Source: Bacteroidota bacterium (GTDB lineage: Bacteria; Bacteroidota; Ignavibacteria; Ignavibacteriales; Melioribacteraceae). Taken from it: 6,308 nucleotides of DNA. The notes below the pieces were generated by a model, which saw nothing but the letters and a program-made list of their open reading frames with translations, made no database searches and was not told where the DNA came from. Position numbers and translations under genes: made by a program. Each line of letters starts with the position of its first letter. Position 1 is the first letter of the stretch. This document shows, one piece after another, positions 1 through 6,142 of this stretch. The stretch is taken from NCBI GenBank assembly GCA_021812745.1, contig JAKAMS010000153.1, positions 1 through 6,308 on the forward strand, read 5' to 3'.

Positions 1-437
1 TTAGCAGCAAGAATTGCCTGCGTTCTCTTTTTAAATTCTTTTTTGAGTACGGCAAATTTGTCAAATTGAATAGTTACAACTTTTTTCTCATTCGGTTTGA
101 AATTCACCAGCAATAGAATGTTATCTGGGATTTTATCTCCATTTAGATCTTCCAACTGTGTGGGAATTTGGATGTTATCATCGAAGGCAATAAATGCATT
201 TTCGTTAAAGTCGGCATACTTTTTTTTAATTTCATCAACCGGAAGCGAGATCAGAACATCTTTCCTTTCGCGGTTCAGATTATTTTTAACATTTACGTAG
301 ATATAAGCGATAACTTTTTTTCCTCCATCGGGATTTTCATTTGCCCAAACTGTTAAGAATGAAAATTCAAATACAATTAACCAGCTAATGATTAATCTGG
401 CATTGACGAGACTTTTCAAATAAATATTCATTCTCAT
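1..437 (-). CDS. Exported DUF4861-like protein, N-terminal fragment (3' end outside window)
   Basis: The first 145 residues of an open frame that runs off the window. What is seen: a basic N-terminus, a hydrophobic stretch at about 15-31 and a plausible signal peptidase I site after VWA (residues 30-32), so the protein is likely periplasmic, outer-membrane facing or secreted; there is no lipobox cysteine. The mature part begins with a beta-rich domain: IYVNVKNNLNRERKDVLISLPV (about 46-67), then IPTQLEDLNGDKIPDNILLLVNF (about 91-113), FKPNEKKVVTIQF, and ends with KKRTQAILA. The 'Q-D-NGD-D-L-F' pattern followed by a 'KRTQA' word is what I recall from DUF4861 proteins of Bacteroidota and relatives, which are often found beside polysaccharide-degrading enzymes; function is not established to my knowledge. 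Following a GH28 gene in a galacturonate locus, a role in pectin oligosaccharide processing is a reasonable inference only. The family's main conserved region is outside the window. Confidence 0.62.
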   Translation of the reverse strand, partial: MRMNIYLKSLVNARLIISWLIVFEFSFLTVWANENPDGGKKVIAYIYVNVKNNLNRERKDVLISLPVDEIKKKYADFNENAFIAFDDNIQIPTQLEDLNGDKIPDNILLLVNFKPNEKKVVTIQFDKFAVLKKEFKKRTQAILAA

Positions 438-445
438 AACTTCTT

Positions 446-450
446 CTCCT
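446..450 (-). promoter_or_regulatory. Shine-Dalgarno that decides the start of the DUF4861-like gene
   Basis: AGGAG lies 8 bases before the ATG at 437 but 14 before the second in-frame ATG at 431. The spacing selects the first. Confidence 0.65.
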
Positions 451-516
451 TCACAAAAAAATTAATCGCACTTTTTCCAAAGAGTAATCTCCTTCCCAAG
501 TAACAAGTGCGCAAAT

Positions 517-576
517 CATAATAAGATCACAACAAAATTTTTCAAGATTCATTCACAAAAAAAATCACTTATTATG
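517..576. repeat. 9-base perfect inverted repeat flanking a promoter candidate
   Basis: On the plus strand CATAATAAG at 517-525 is mirrored by CTTATTATG at 568-576, 42 bases apart. The arm centres are 51 bases apart, close to five helical turns. One arm covers the proposed -10 box of the downstream gene and the other lies upstream of its -35. The arms are AT-rich, so chance is a real alternative. Confidence 0.4.
518..545 (-). promoter_or_regulatory. Sigma70-like promoter candidate for the DUF4861-like gene
   Basis: TTGAAA (545-540) and TATTAT (523-518) are separated by 16 bases on the minus strand, each with good agreement to the sigma70 boxes. Transcription would start near 511, giving a leader of about 70 bases before the ATG at 437. 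In such AT-rich sequence matches are common, so support is modest; the long gap and the hairpin after GH28 make a separate promoter here reasonable. Confidence 0.35.
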
Positions 577-694
577 TTAATACAAATGCATTCTTATCAC
601 ACATCTACTTTACCGATAACTTAGATCGCCAAAAAAATATTTTTAAGTCAGGTATTCATATATGTTATAATCAACACTCATAGCAGCCATTAGT

Positions 695-717
695 TGCCAC
701 CGATATATTCAGTGGCA
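695..717 (-). terminator. Hairpin after GH28, possible transcript end or stabiliser
   Basis: Starting 27 bases after the GH28 stop, the minus-strand RNA can form a 9-pair stem, UGCCACUGA with UCGGUGGCA, around an AUAUA loop. One pair is a U-G wobble, which exists only in the minus-strand RNA (it is a C-A mismatch on the other strand), favouring a role in the transcript of this operon. There is no U-tract after it, so it is not a standard intrinsic terminator; it could be a 3'-end stabiliser, a factor-dependent stop, or a DNA palindrome bound by a protein. Confidence 0.45.
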
Positions 718-744
718 TAGAAATATTTTTCAAAAAATTTTTAA

Positions 745-2205
745 TTACTGATTAACACCCTTCTCATATGGTTTGCCGTTAATAAACAAATTTTTCATCA
801 CGGGATTTTCGACATTTTCTATTATAGATTTTCCCGCGGCATTATCGAACTTGCAATTTTCTACAACCAAATTTTTTATCGGTGAATTTTCCAAACCGAT
901 AAGAAACATCGCATATTTGCTCTTCGAGCTAGATACATTTCTTATATCAATATTACGCCACACAGGAAGAAAGCCGCCGTCTTTGCCTTCGTTCGGTTCA
1001 TATTTCATATCGAAATGTATAACTGCGTCTCCGACCTCACCGACTTTAATATTTCTGACAAAAATATTTTCGATCAAACCGCCGCGGAACGTGTTTGCTT
1101 TAAGCCTTATTGCTCTGTCTAAATTAGGGCTGTCCATTTCGCAGTTCTCCGCAAAAACATTTCTGCATCCGCCCGAGATTTCACTTCCAACGGTAACTCC
1201 GCCGTGTCCGTCTTTCATTTTACAATTCTGAATAACAATATTTTCGCTCGGCACATTTATTCTTCTTCCGTCATTATTTCTTCCGGATTTGATCGCAATA
1301 TTATCATCGCCGTTTTTAAAGAAACAATTTTTGATTAAAACATCTTTGCAAGATTCCGGATCGCATCCATCTGTGTTTGGACCAGAGCCGATTGTTGATA
1401 CATTTTGTATTGTAATATTTTGCGAGAGCAAAGGATGAATGACCCACATAGGAGAATTCAAAAAAGTTACTCCATCAATAAGAACATTTTTACATTTATA
1501 TATTTGTATAAAGTTTGGGCGAAGGTAATGTCCTTTTCCGAAAATTCTTTTTTCAACCGGGGTTTGTTCTTTGTTCATTTTCACTAATAGCGGTCTGCCT
1601 AGACTGTCGCTTTGACTTGGAGAATTTTTAGACCAACCGAAATTTTTGTTCCCTTTCCAGTTCCACCAATTATCATTATCTGCTTGTCCGTCAAAGGTTC
1701 CTTTTCCCGTTACAGCAATATTTTTTTGATCATACGCATAAATGAGTGCGGAATAATTATAGCATTCAATTCCTTCCCATCTTGTCCGGACAACAGGAAG
1801 ATAATCATCCGGGTTGGTGCTGAATTTAATTAACACTCCATCTTCAAGATGTAGGTTAACATTATTCTTCAAGTTGATCGGTCCTTTTACTAAATATTCT
1901 CCTTTAGGAATTATTACTCTTCCGCCGCCGGTAGCAGAACATTTGTCAATTGATTCTTGAATAATTGCTCTGCAGTCGGAGGTCTTCTCTGCCAGAATGT
2001 TTGCAGATAATAAAATATCTTTTTTGGGGAAAACCGGTTTTTTTATATTCCTTAAAATTTGCGGAAGATTTTTCCATCCTATTGAATTTTTCTTCTTCGG
2101 TTGTTCAAAGCTATAAATACTGCTAACCAGCATTGAAGAAAAAACTATTAAGAGGAAAAGCCGCATAGTAAGCGATGAGTTCTTAGTTAAAGTATTGCTT
2201 TGCAT
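745..2205 (-). CDS. Secreted GH28 polygalacturonase-type glycoside hydrolase
   Basis: A 486-residue exported right-handed beta-helix enzyme of glycoside hydrolase family 28, which hydrolyses alpha-1,4 galacturonic bonds in pectin. What is seen: a hydrophobic export segment at residues 15-31 (RLFLLIVFSSML...) preceded by an unusually long polar 13-residue lead; an N-terminal domain with CRAIIQESIDKCSATGGGRVIIPKGEY (78-104), common in this family; then all four family signatures: NTDG (277-280), GDDNIAIKSG (299-308), GHGG (333-336) and RLK (367-369). The expected catalytic aspartates are D279, D300 and D301, with H334 in the GHG motif; none is missing. The preserved N-terminal domain and GRNNDGRR insertion after GDD resemble exo-polygalacturonases, so monomer release is likely but inferred. 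Related subfamilies cut rhamnogalacturonan or xylogalacturonan. No C-terminal sorting domain or carbohydrate-binding module is visible; it ends soon after the last beta-helix coil. It lies 36 bases after the regulator. Confidence 0.93.
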   Translation of the reverse strand: MQSNTLTKNSSLTMRLFLLIVFSSMLVSSIYSFEQPKKKNSIGWKNLPQILRNIKKPVFPKKDILLSANILAEKTSDCRAIIQESIDKCSATGGGRVIIPKGEYLVKGPINLKNNVNLHLEDGVLIKFSTNPDDYLPVVRTRWEGIECYNYSALIYAYDQKNIAVTGKGTFDGQADNDNWWNWKGNKNFGWSKNSPSQSDSLGRPLLVKMNKEQTPVEKRIFGKGHYLRPNFIQIYKCKNVLIDGVTFLNSPMWVIHPLLSQNITIQNVSTIGSGPNTDGCDPESCKDVLIKNCFFKNGDDNIAIKSGRNNDGRRINVPSENIVIQNCKMKDGHGGVTVGSEISGGCRNVFAENCEMDSPNLDRAIRLKANTFRGGLIENIFVRNIKVGEVGDAVIHFDMKYEPNEGKDGGFLPVWRNIDIRNVSSSKSKYAMFLIGLENSPIKNLVVENCKFDNAAGKSIIENVENPVMKNLFINGKPYEKGVNQ

Positions 2206-2212
2206 TTTACAA

Positions 2213-2216
2213 CTCC
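2213..2216 (-). promoter_or_regulatory. Shine-Dalgarno that decides the GH28 start
   Basis: GGAG sits 7 bases before the ATG at 2205. The alternative in-frame ATG at 2166 (residue 14), which would give a shorter and more conventional signal peptide, has no purine-rich site before it. The longer start is therefore preferred. Confidence 0.6.
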
Positions 2217-2241
2217 ATAGAAATAACTGCTGGTTTTAAAA

Positions 2242-3270
2242 TCAACTTCTGTTATATTTTATGCACGTGCCGCGTAATATCAAGTTAGTGTCAAGAGTAA
2301 TATGTTTTGGCTCAAACTCTTCTTTGTTTTCTATATTGTCCAAAAGAAGTTCCATTGATCTAACCGCAAGTTGGTCAGTAGGCTGATTAACGCAACTTAG
2401 CGGCGGAGATAAGAAACTTTGTATCTGTGAATTACCAAAACAAACCACGTCTATATCATCAGGAATCCTCAATCCTACTTCTCTTGCTGCCATATATATT
2501 CCAAGGGCAACCGGATAAGTAACGGCAAAAATCAAATCTGGAAGATTTTTCTTATTGTATAATTCCATAAAAGAATCATATCCGCTCTTTTCACCAAACC
2601 CGCCCTCAACTATCCATTGGGGATTAACTTCAACACCATGATCATTCATAGCATCTTTGAATCCAAGGATTCTCTCCCGTCCGATATTTATATTCGGATG
2701 CCCGGCAAAATGACCAATCTTTTTGTAGCCAAGATTTATAGCGTGATCAATTATTTTAAAAGCCCCTCCTTTGTCATCAACAGTAACTTTGTTACATTCA
2801 CTGAGGTCAGGAATACGATCCATAAATACAATCGGCACATCACGCTTCATAGCAGTCTGAAATATTTCAAAATCAGTTGTGTTCTGAGAGATAGAAACAA
2901 TGATACCATCAACTCTCATCGAAAGAAGAGTCTGAATGTGTTTTCTTTCTCTTTCGGAATCCTCCTGCGAGACGGTTAGAATTATCTCGTAATTGTTTTC
3001 AAACGCGTAATCATAAATGTGTTCGATGATAGAACTGAAGAAATGGTGGGCTACCTTAGGAACAACTACACCAATAGTATTGGATTTTCTTGCCGAAAGA
3101 TTTCTCGCCATAAAATTTGGTGAATACCCCAATTCATTAGCTACTTTTTTAACAAGCTTAGTAGTTTCTTTAGAGATATCCGGATGACCGCGCAGAGCTT
3201 TGGAAACAGTAACCGACGATACATTAAGCCGCTGTGCTATGTCACTCAGCGTGATATGTTTTGAGCTCAT
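2242..3270 (-). CDS. LacI-family transcriptional regulator, probable hexuronate/pectin regulator
   Basis: A 342-residue DNA-binding repressor of the LacI/GalR family. What is seen: an N-terminal helix-turn-helix at residues 6-26 (ITLSDIAQRLNVSSVTVSKAL), the conserved RGHPDIS turn after it, ELGYSPNFMARNL leading into the hinge helix with the expected leucine at position 58, and the IGVVVP strand at 66-71 that opens the periplasmic-binding-protein-like effector domain (about 66-335). VDGIIV, PIVFMDR, GHFAG and the DIDVVCFGN / PPLSCVNQP region are typical of the two-lobed effector domain. Length is normal and the frame is intact. It lies 62 bases after uxaC and 36 before GH28 in the same direction, so it likely controls this locus in response to a uronate or pathway intermediate; the effector is not readable from sequence. 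No convincing Shine-Dalgarno precedes the ATG; instead a promoter sits almost directly on it. Repressor versus activator role is not determined. Confidence 0.93.
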   Translation of the reverse strand: MSSKHITLSDIAQRLNVSSVTVSKALRGHPDISKETTKLVKKVANELGYSPNFMARNLSARKSNTIGVVVPKVAHHFFSSIIEHIYDYAFENNYEIILTVSQEDSERERKHIQTLLSMRVDGIIVSISQNTTDFEIFQTAMKRDVPIVFMDRIPDLSECNKVTVDDKGGAFKIIDHAINLGYKKIGHFAGHPNINIGRERILGFKDAMNDHGVEVNPQWIVEGGFGEKSGYDSFMELYNKKNLPDLIFAVTYPVALGIYMAAREVGLRIPDDIDVVCFGNSQIQSFLSPPLSCVNQPTDQLAVRSMELLLDNIENKEEFEPKHITLDTNLILRGTCIKYNRS

Positions 3271-3282
3271 AATTTTAGATCT

Positions 3283-3311
3283 ATCCTAGCAGTGGTTTAA
3301 GAAATTATCAA
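3283..3311 (-). promoter_or_regulatory. Sigma70-like promoter for the LacI-type regulator
   Basis: On the minus strand TTGATA (3311-3306) is followed after exactly 17 bases by TAGGAT (3288-3283), and the -10 box is preceded by TG plus one base, an extended -10 feature. The -35 box matches the TTGACA consensus at five of six positions and the -10 matches TATAAT at four of six. Transcription would be expected to begin about 7 bases after the -10, only around 5 bases before the regulator ATG at 3270. This gives the regulator (and by read-through GH28) an internal promoter inside the operon. The assignment rests on consensus match and spacing only. Confidence 0.5.
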
Positions 3312-3332
3312 AAATAAATTACACTTTTAATA

Positions 3333-4754
3333 TCAGTAAGTCTCATCCCAAAAATTAAAATAGTTTCTCGCATTGTTATAACTGATATCAGCAACCATTT
3401 TTCCTACCAATTCAAGATCATTTGGTATCAATCCTTTTTCAATTTCATCACCCAACAAATTACAAAGAACTCTGCGGAAATATTCATGTCTTGGATAAGA
3501 CAAAAAACTTCTGGAATCCGTTAGCATTCCAACAAAACGGCTTAGCAATCCCATGTTAGCCAATGCGTCAATCTGTTTTTCCATTCCGCTTTTTTGATCT
3601 AGAAACCACCAAGCGCTTCCGTATTGTAATTTGCCGGCTATAGTTCCATCCTGGAAATTTCCAATCATTGAAGCAATCAATTCATTATCCGCGGGGTTTA
3701 AATTATAGACGATTGTCTTCGCAAGTTTATTCAGATCATCAAGACGGTTTAGAAATTTTGCAAGAGGTCTGGCAATTTCAAAATCGCCAACAGAATCAAC
3801 ACCTGTGTCAGCGCCCAATTCACGAAATTTTCTTGAATTGGTATTTCTCAAAGCCCCTAAATGCAATTGCTGTACCCATCCTCTTTCAAAATCCATAATC
3901 CCGAATTCAAACATCATCGCTGATTTGAATTTGAGAATTTCTTCCGTGTTCAATCCTTTTTTTGATAAAATTTTTGCGAAGATGGAATTGATTTCCTGAC
4001 CTGTATAATCTTCAGCGTAAGCAGTCTCTATTCCGTGATCCGATAAACGGCATCCATTAGCATGAAAATAATCATGCCGTTTTTTAATAGCATCAAGAAA
4101 CAAATCAAAATTCGTTATTGAAGTACCTGAAACATTTTCCAGCTTAGAAAACCAAAGATGGAATTGTTCTAAATTTTCCACAGCCATGGCATTATCCGGG
4201 CGGAATGCCGGGATGACTTTAACTCCGAATGGTTTCTGTTTTATCTGTTTATGATATTCGAGTGAATCAACAGGGTCATCAGTTGTACAAACGACTTCAA
4301 CATTAAATTGCTTTATTAGACCTTGCGCGAAAAATTTTTCATCGAGAAATAGTTCATTGGTCTTATTCCAGATTTCTTCAGCGGAATCTGGATTGAGCAA
4401 TTTATCTGAAATGCCGAATGGTCTTTTCAGTTCCATATGAGTCCAATGGTACAAAGGATTTTTAATTGTATATGGAACAGTTTCCGCCCACTTAAAAAAT
4501 TTTTCTTTATCGCTTGCGCTGCCGGTTATAAATTTTTCATCAATGCCATTGGCACGCATTGCACGCCATTTATAGTGATCACCATTGAGCCAGACTCTAG
4601 TAATATTTTCGAACTTTCTGTTTTCAGCGATCTCTTTAATTGGCAGATGGCAATGATAATCAATAATCGGCTGTTGCTCAGCGTAATCGGAATAAAGTTT
4701 CTCCGCAGTTTTATTTGAAAGGAGAAAATTTCTTTTAATAAAAATGTCTTTCAT
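3333..4754 (-). CDS. uxaC: Glucuronate/galacturonate isomerase UxaC
   Basis: A 473-residue cytoplasmic uronate isomerase of the amidohydrolase-like superfamily, converting D-galacturonate to D-tagaturonate and D-glucuronate to D-fructuronate, the first intracellular step of hexuronate breakdown. What is seen: the metal-binding DYHCH at 32-36 (H34, H36), HYKWRAMRANG at 60-70, CTTDDP at 156-161, PAFRPD at 182-187, SDHG at 238-241, QLHLGALRN at 296-304, SVGD at 321-324, GSAWWFLDQ at 379-387, and the C-terminal block with LTDSRSFLSYPRHEY (411-425) and ISYNNARNYF (457-466). Motif order and length are those of a complete family member, with no missing key residue seen. The Shine-Dalgarno before ATG is poor (only GAG 6 bases upstream), but the gene begins 21 bases after the transporter stop, so translational coupling in one transcript is likely. 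The uronic acid preference cannot be read from sequence; the GH28 neighbour suggests galacturonate. Confidence 0.97.
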   Translation of the reverse strand: MKDIFIKRNFLLSNKTAEKLYSDYAEQQPIIDYHCHLPIKEIAENRKFENITRVWLNGDHYKWRAMRANGIDEKFITGSASDKEKFFKWAETVPYTIKNPLYHWTHMELKRPFGISDKLLNPDSAEEIWNKTNELFLDEKFFAQGLIKQFNVEVVCTTDDPVDSLEYHKQIKQKPFGVKVIPAFRPDNAMAVENLEQFHLWFSKLENVSGTSITNFDLFLDAIKKRHDYFHANGCRLSDHGIETAYAEDYTGQEINSIFAKILSKKGLNTEEILKFKSAMMFEFGIMDFERGWVQQLHLGALRNTNSRKFRELGADTGVDSVGDFEIARPLAKFLNRLDDLNKLAKTIVYNLNPADNELIASMIGNFQDGTIAGKLQYGSAWWFLDQKSGMEKQIDALANMGLLSRFVGMLTDSRSFLSYPRHEYFRRVLCNLLGDEIEKGLIPNDLELVGKMVADISYNNARNYFNFWDETY

Positions 4755-4775
4755 AATAATCTCGATAGTTATTCG

Positions 4776-6080
4776 TTATAATTCCACCTTCTTCATCTTA
4801 GGAGCTAAGATACCCATGATTACCCAAGCTAATAAGTAAGCAGACCCGCAGATAAAGAACATCACATAATAGCCGGTTTCAATATTTCCTAAAGCTTTGT
4901 AATGATCAAGAAGAAGTCCCGCAGCTTTCGCAATTATAATTCCTCCTACAGCACCAGCCATTCCTCCTATGCCAGTAACCGAAGCAACAGCTTTTTTGGG
5001 GAACATATCTGATGCCGTTGTAAATATATTTGCAGACCATGCCTGATGGGCTGAAGCGGCAAGACCAATTATTAGTACAGCATACCAGTGGCTGTAGGCA
5101 CCCAATGCCTGAGCAGATATAACAGGAAGAACTAACAATGCAAAAATCAACATTGCCGTTCTGCGCGCTCTGTAAACTGGCCAACCTTTGTTGATGAAAA
5201 ATCCTGAAAGCCATCCGCCGAAAATACTTCCGAATGTTGTCATGGTATAAACTACAGCGATAGGTAATGCAAAATCAGTCTTACTCATACCGTACTGCTT
5301 ATTCAAAAATGAAGGCAGCCAGAAAAGGTAGAACCACCAGATTGGATCTGTTAAACCTTTGCCAATGAAAAATGCCCATGTCTGTCTGAATGTAAGTAAT
5401 TTGAACCAGCTTACTTTTTCTTCTGCTTTTTCTGATGAAACAATTTCATCTTTATCACTATGGATATAATCAAACTCTGCTTTTGAAAGTTTTTTGCAGT
5501 CTTTTGGTGAATAATAAAATCTGAACCAAAAGATTAGCCATATAAGTCCAATAGCACCGGTAATAATGAATGCCCATTGCCATCCCCATGTTAAAGCTAT
5601 AAAAGGAACAGTCAATGGTGCAACAATAGCACCGACATTAGAACCGGAATTAAATAGTCCGGTAGCCAATGCTCTTTCTTTTTTAGGGAACCACTCTGCA
5701 ACAGTTTTAATTGCAGCAGGAAAGTTTCCGGCTTCACTTACACCTAGTACGCCGCGGGCAACCATAAAACCAAAAGTGCTTCCAGCTAATGCATGACCGA
5801 TTGCAGCAAAACTCCATACAAGCAATGAAAGAGCATAACCTAATTTGGTGCCGATCTTATCAATAATCCAACCAACGCCAAGCATACCAATTGCATAACA
5901 AATTTGAAATACAACAACTACATTTGCGTAATCAGACTCTGTCCATTTGAAAAGAGGATCTAGGTAATCGTCTTTCAATAAACTAATTACTTGTCTATCA
6001 AGATAGTTTATAGTAGTAGCAAAGAATACAAGCGAAAGAATTGTCCAACGATATTTCCCAATTTTGTTTTTCCCTTCCAT
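4776..6080 (-). CDS. exuT: MFS hexuronate transporter, ExuT-like (anion:cation symporter family)
   Basis: A 434-residue inner-membrane carrier of the major facilitator superfamily, most like the ACS family of hexuronate (galacturonate/glucuronate) proton symporters. What is seen: about twelve hydrophobic segments in two groups of six, split by a charged cytoplasmic loop at about residues 190-230. The N-terminal helix carries INYLDRQ (24-30), typical of this family. GWIIDKIGTK (70-79) is the MFS loop 2-3 signature. The stretch 109-143, with RGVLGVSEAGNFPA and EWFPKKERA, is highly characteristic of ExuT-like carriers, as are DPIWWFYLFWLPSF (245-258) and the HQAWSANIFT / DMFPKKAVASVTG region (345-370). 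Length is normal. A GGAG site 8 bases before ATG supports the start. It follows eda by 62 bases and precedes uxaC by 21, which strongly points to hexuronate as substrate. Relatives in the same family carry glucarate, galactonate or tartrate, so exact substrate is inferred from context. Confidence 0.88.
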   Translation of the reverse strand: MEGKNKIGKYRWTILSLVFFATTINYLDRQVISLLKDDYLDPLFKWTESDYANVVVVFQICYAIGMLGVGWIIDKIGTKLGYALSLLVWSFAAIGHALAGSTFGFMVARGVLGVSEAGNFPAAIKTVAEWFPKKERALATGLFNSGSNVGAIVAPLTVPFIALTWGWQWAFIITGAIGLIWLIFWFRFYYSPKDCKKLSKAEFDYIHSDKDEIVSSEKAEEKVSWFKLLTFRQTWAFFIGKGLTDPIWWFYLFWLPSFLNKQYGMSKTDFALPIAVVYTMTTFGSIFGGWLSGFFINKGWPVYRARRTAMLIFALLVLPVISAQALGAYSHWYAVLIIGLAASAHQAWSANIFTTASDMFPKKAVASVTGIGGMAGAVGGIIIAKAAGLLLDHYKALGNIETGYYVMFFICGSAYLLAWVIMGILAPKMKKVEL

Positions 6081-6088
6081 TAGATTTT

Positions 6089-6132
6089 CTCCAGTTAGGT
6101 TTTCACACTAACAATAAGTTATGAAACTGGTG
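6089..6132 (-). promoter_or_regulatory. Transporter leader with competing hairpins over the Shine-Dalgarno
   Basis: In the minus-strand transcript just before the transporter gene, CCAGUU (6130-6125) can pair with AACUGG (6096-6091), 28 bases apart, and an extra C-G pair beyond an A-A mismatch (6132 with 6089) would close over the GGAG Shine-Dalgarno at 6092-6089. A second, smaller hairpin, GUUAG (6112-6108) with CUAAC (6098-6094), uses three of the same bases (AAC at 6096-6094), so the two stems exclude each other. The start codon at 6080 lies 8 bases after GGAG, so this Shine-Dalgarno supports that start. Whether the fold is regulatory is inference; short inverted repeats like these also arise by chance, and the 5-base repeat could instead be a DNA operator half-site pair. 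Confidence 0.3.
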
Positions 6133-6142
6133 ATTGACCAAT

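Larger units (their letters stand above)
438..744. other. 307-base intergenic region between GH28 and the DUF4861-like gene
   Basis: Very AT-rich spacer without a convincing gene. Going in the direction of transcription it holds the hairpin at 717-695, a stretch of poly-A/T runs with nothing recognised (about 690-580), one arm of an inverted repeat (576-568), a sigma70-like promoter candidate (545-518) whose -10 overlaps the other arm (525-517), and two GAAGGAGA words at 495-488 and 452-445, the second being the Shine-Dalgarno of the next gene. I see no tRNA, riboswitch or CRISPR signature. Confidence 0.6.

Noticed and set aside
97..356. Two overlapping short plus-strand frames near the left end
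   Set aside because: Antisense to the DUF4861-like gene, whose frame has a Shine-Dalgarno, signal peptide and family-like motifs.
671..718. 15-residue open frame on the minus strand just after GH28
   Set aside because: No Shine-Dalgarno, and its bases coincide with the hairpin at 695-717; chance frame.
773..1231. 152-codon open frame on the plus strand
   Set aside because: Lies entirely antisense to the well-supported GH28 gene, with low-complexity composition and no recognisable domain; a shadow of the real gene.
2206..2241. Possible separate promoter between regulator and GH28 (TTGATT with TTCTAT at 17 bases)
   Set aside because: The -10 box matches only three of six positions and the 36-base gap is better explained by co-transcription.
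2617..2979. 120-codon open frame on the plus strand
   Set aside because: Antisense to the LacI-type regulator effector domain; no family resemblance.
3271..3332. Terminator after uxaC
   Set aside because: The gap has no GC stem followed by a U-run, only A/T-rich stretches, so I do not call one.
4906..5214. 102-codon open frame on the minus strand, rich in cysteine
   Set aside because: Out of frame inside the transporter gene on the same strand; the transporter reading is conserved throughout and the cysteine-rich translation is a frame artefact.
2206..6112. Shared AAACC-type word upstream of the transporter, regulator and GH28 starts
   Set aside because: Only five to six common bases with differing distance to the start codon and no dyad; expected by chance in AT-rich spacers.
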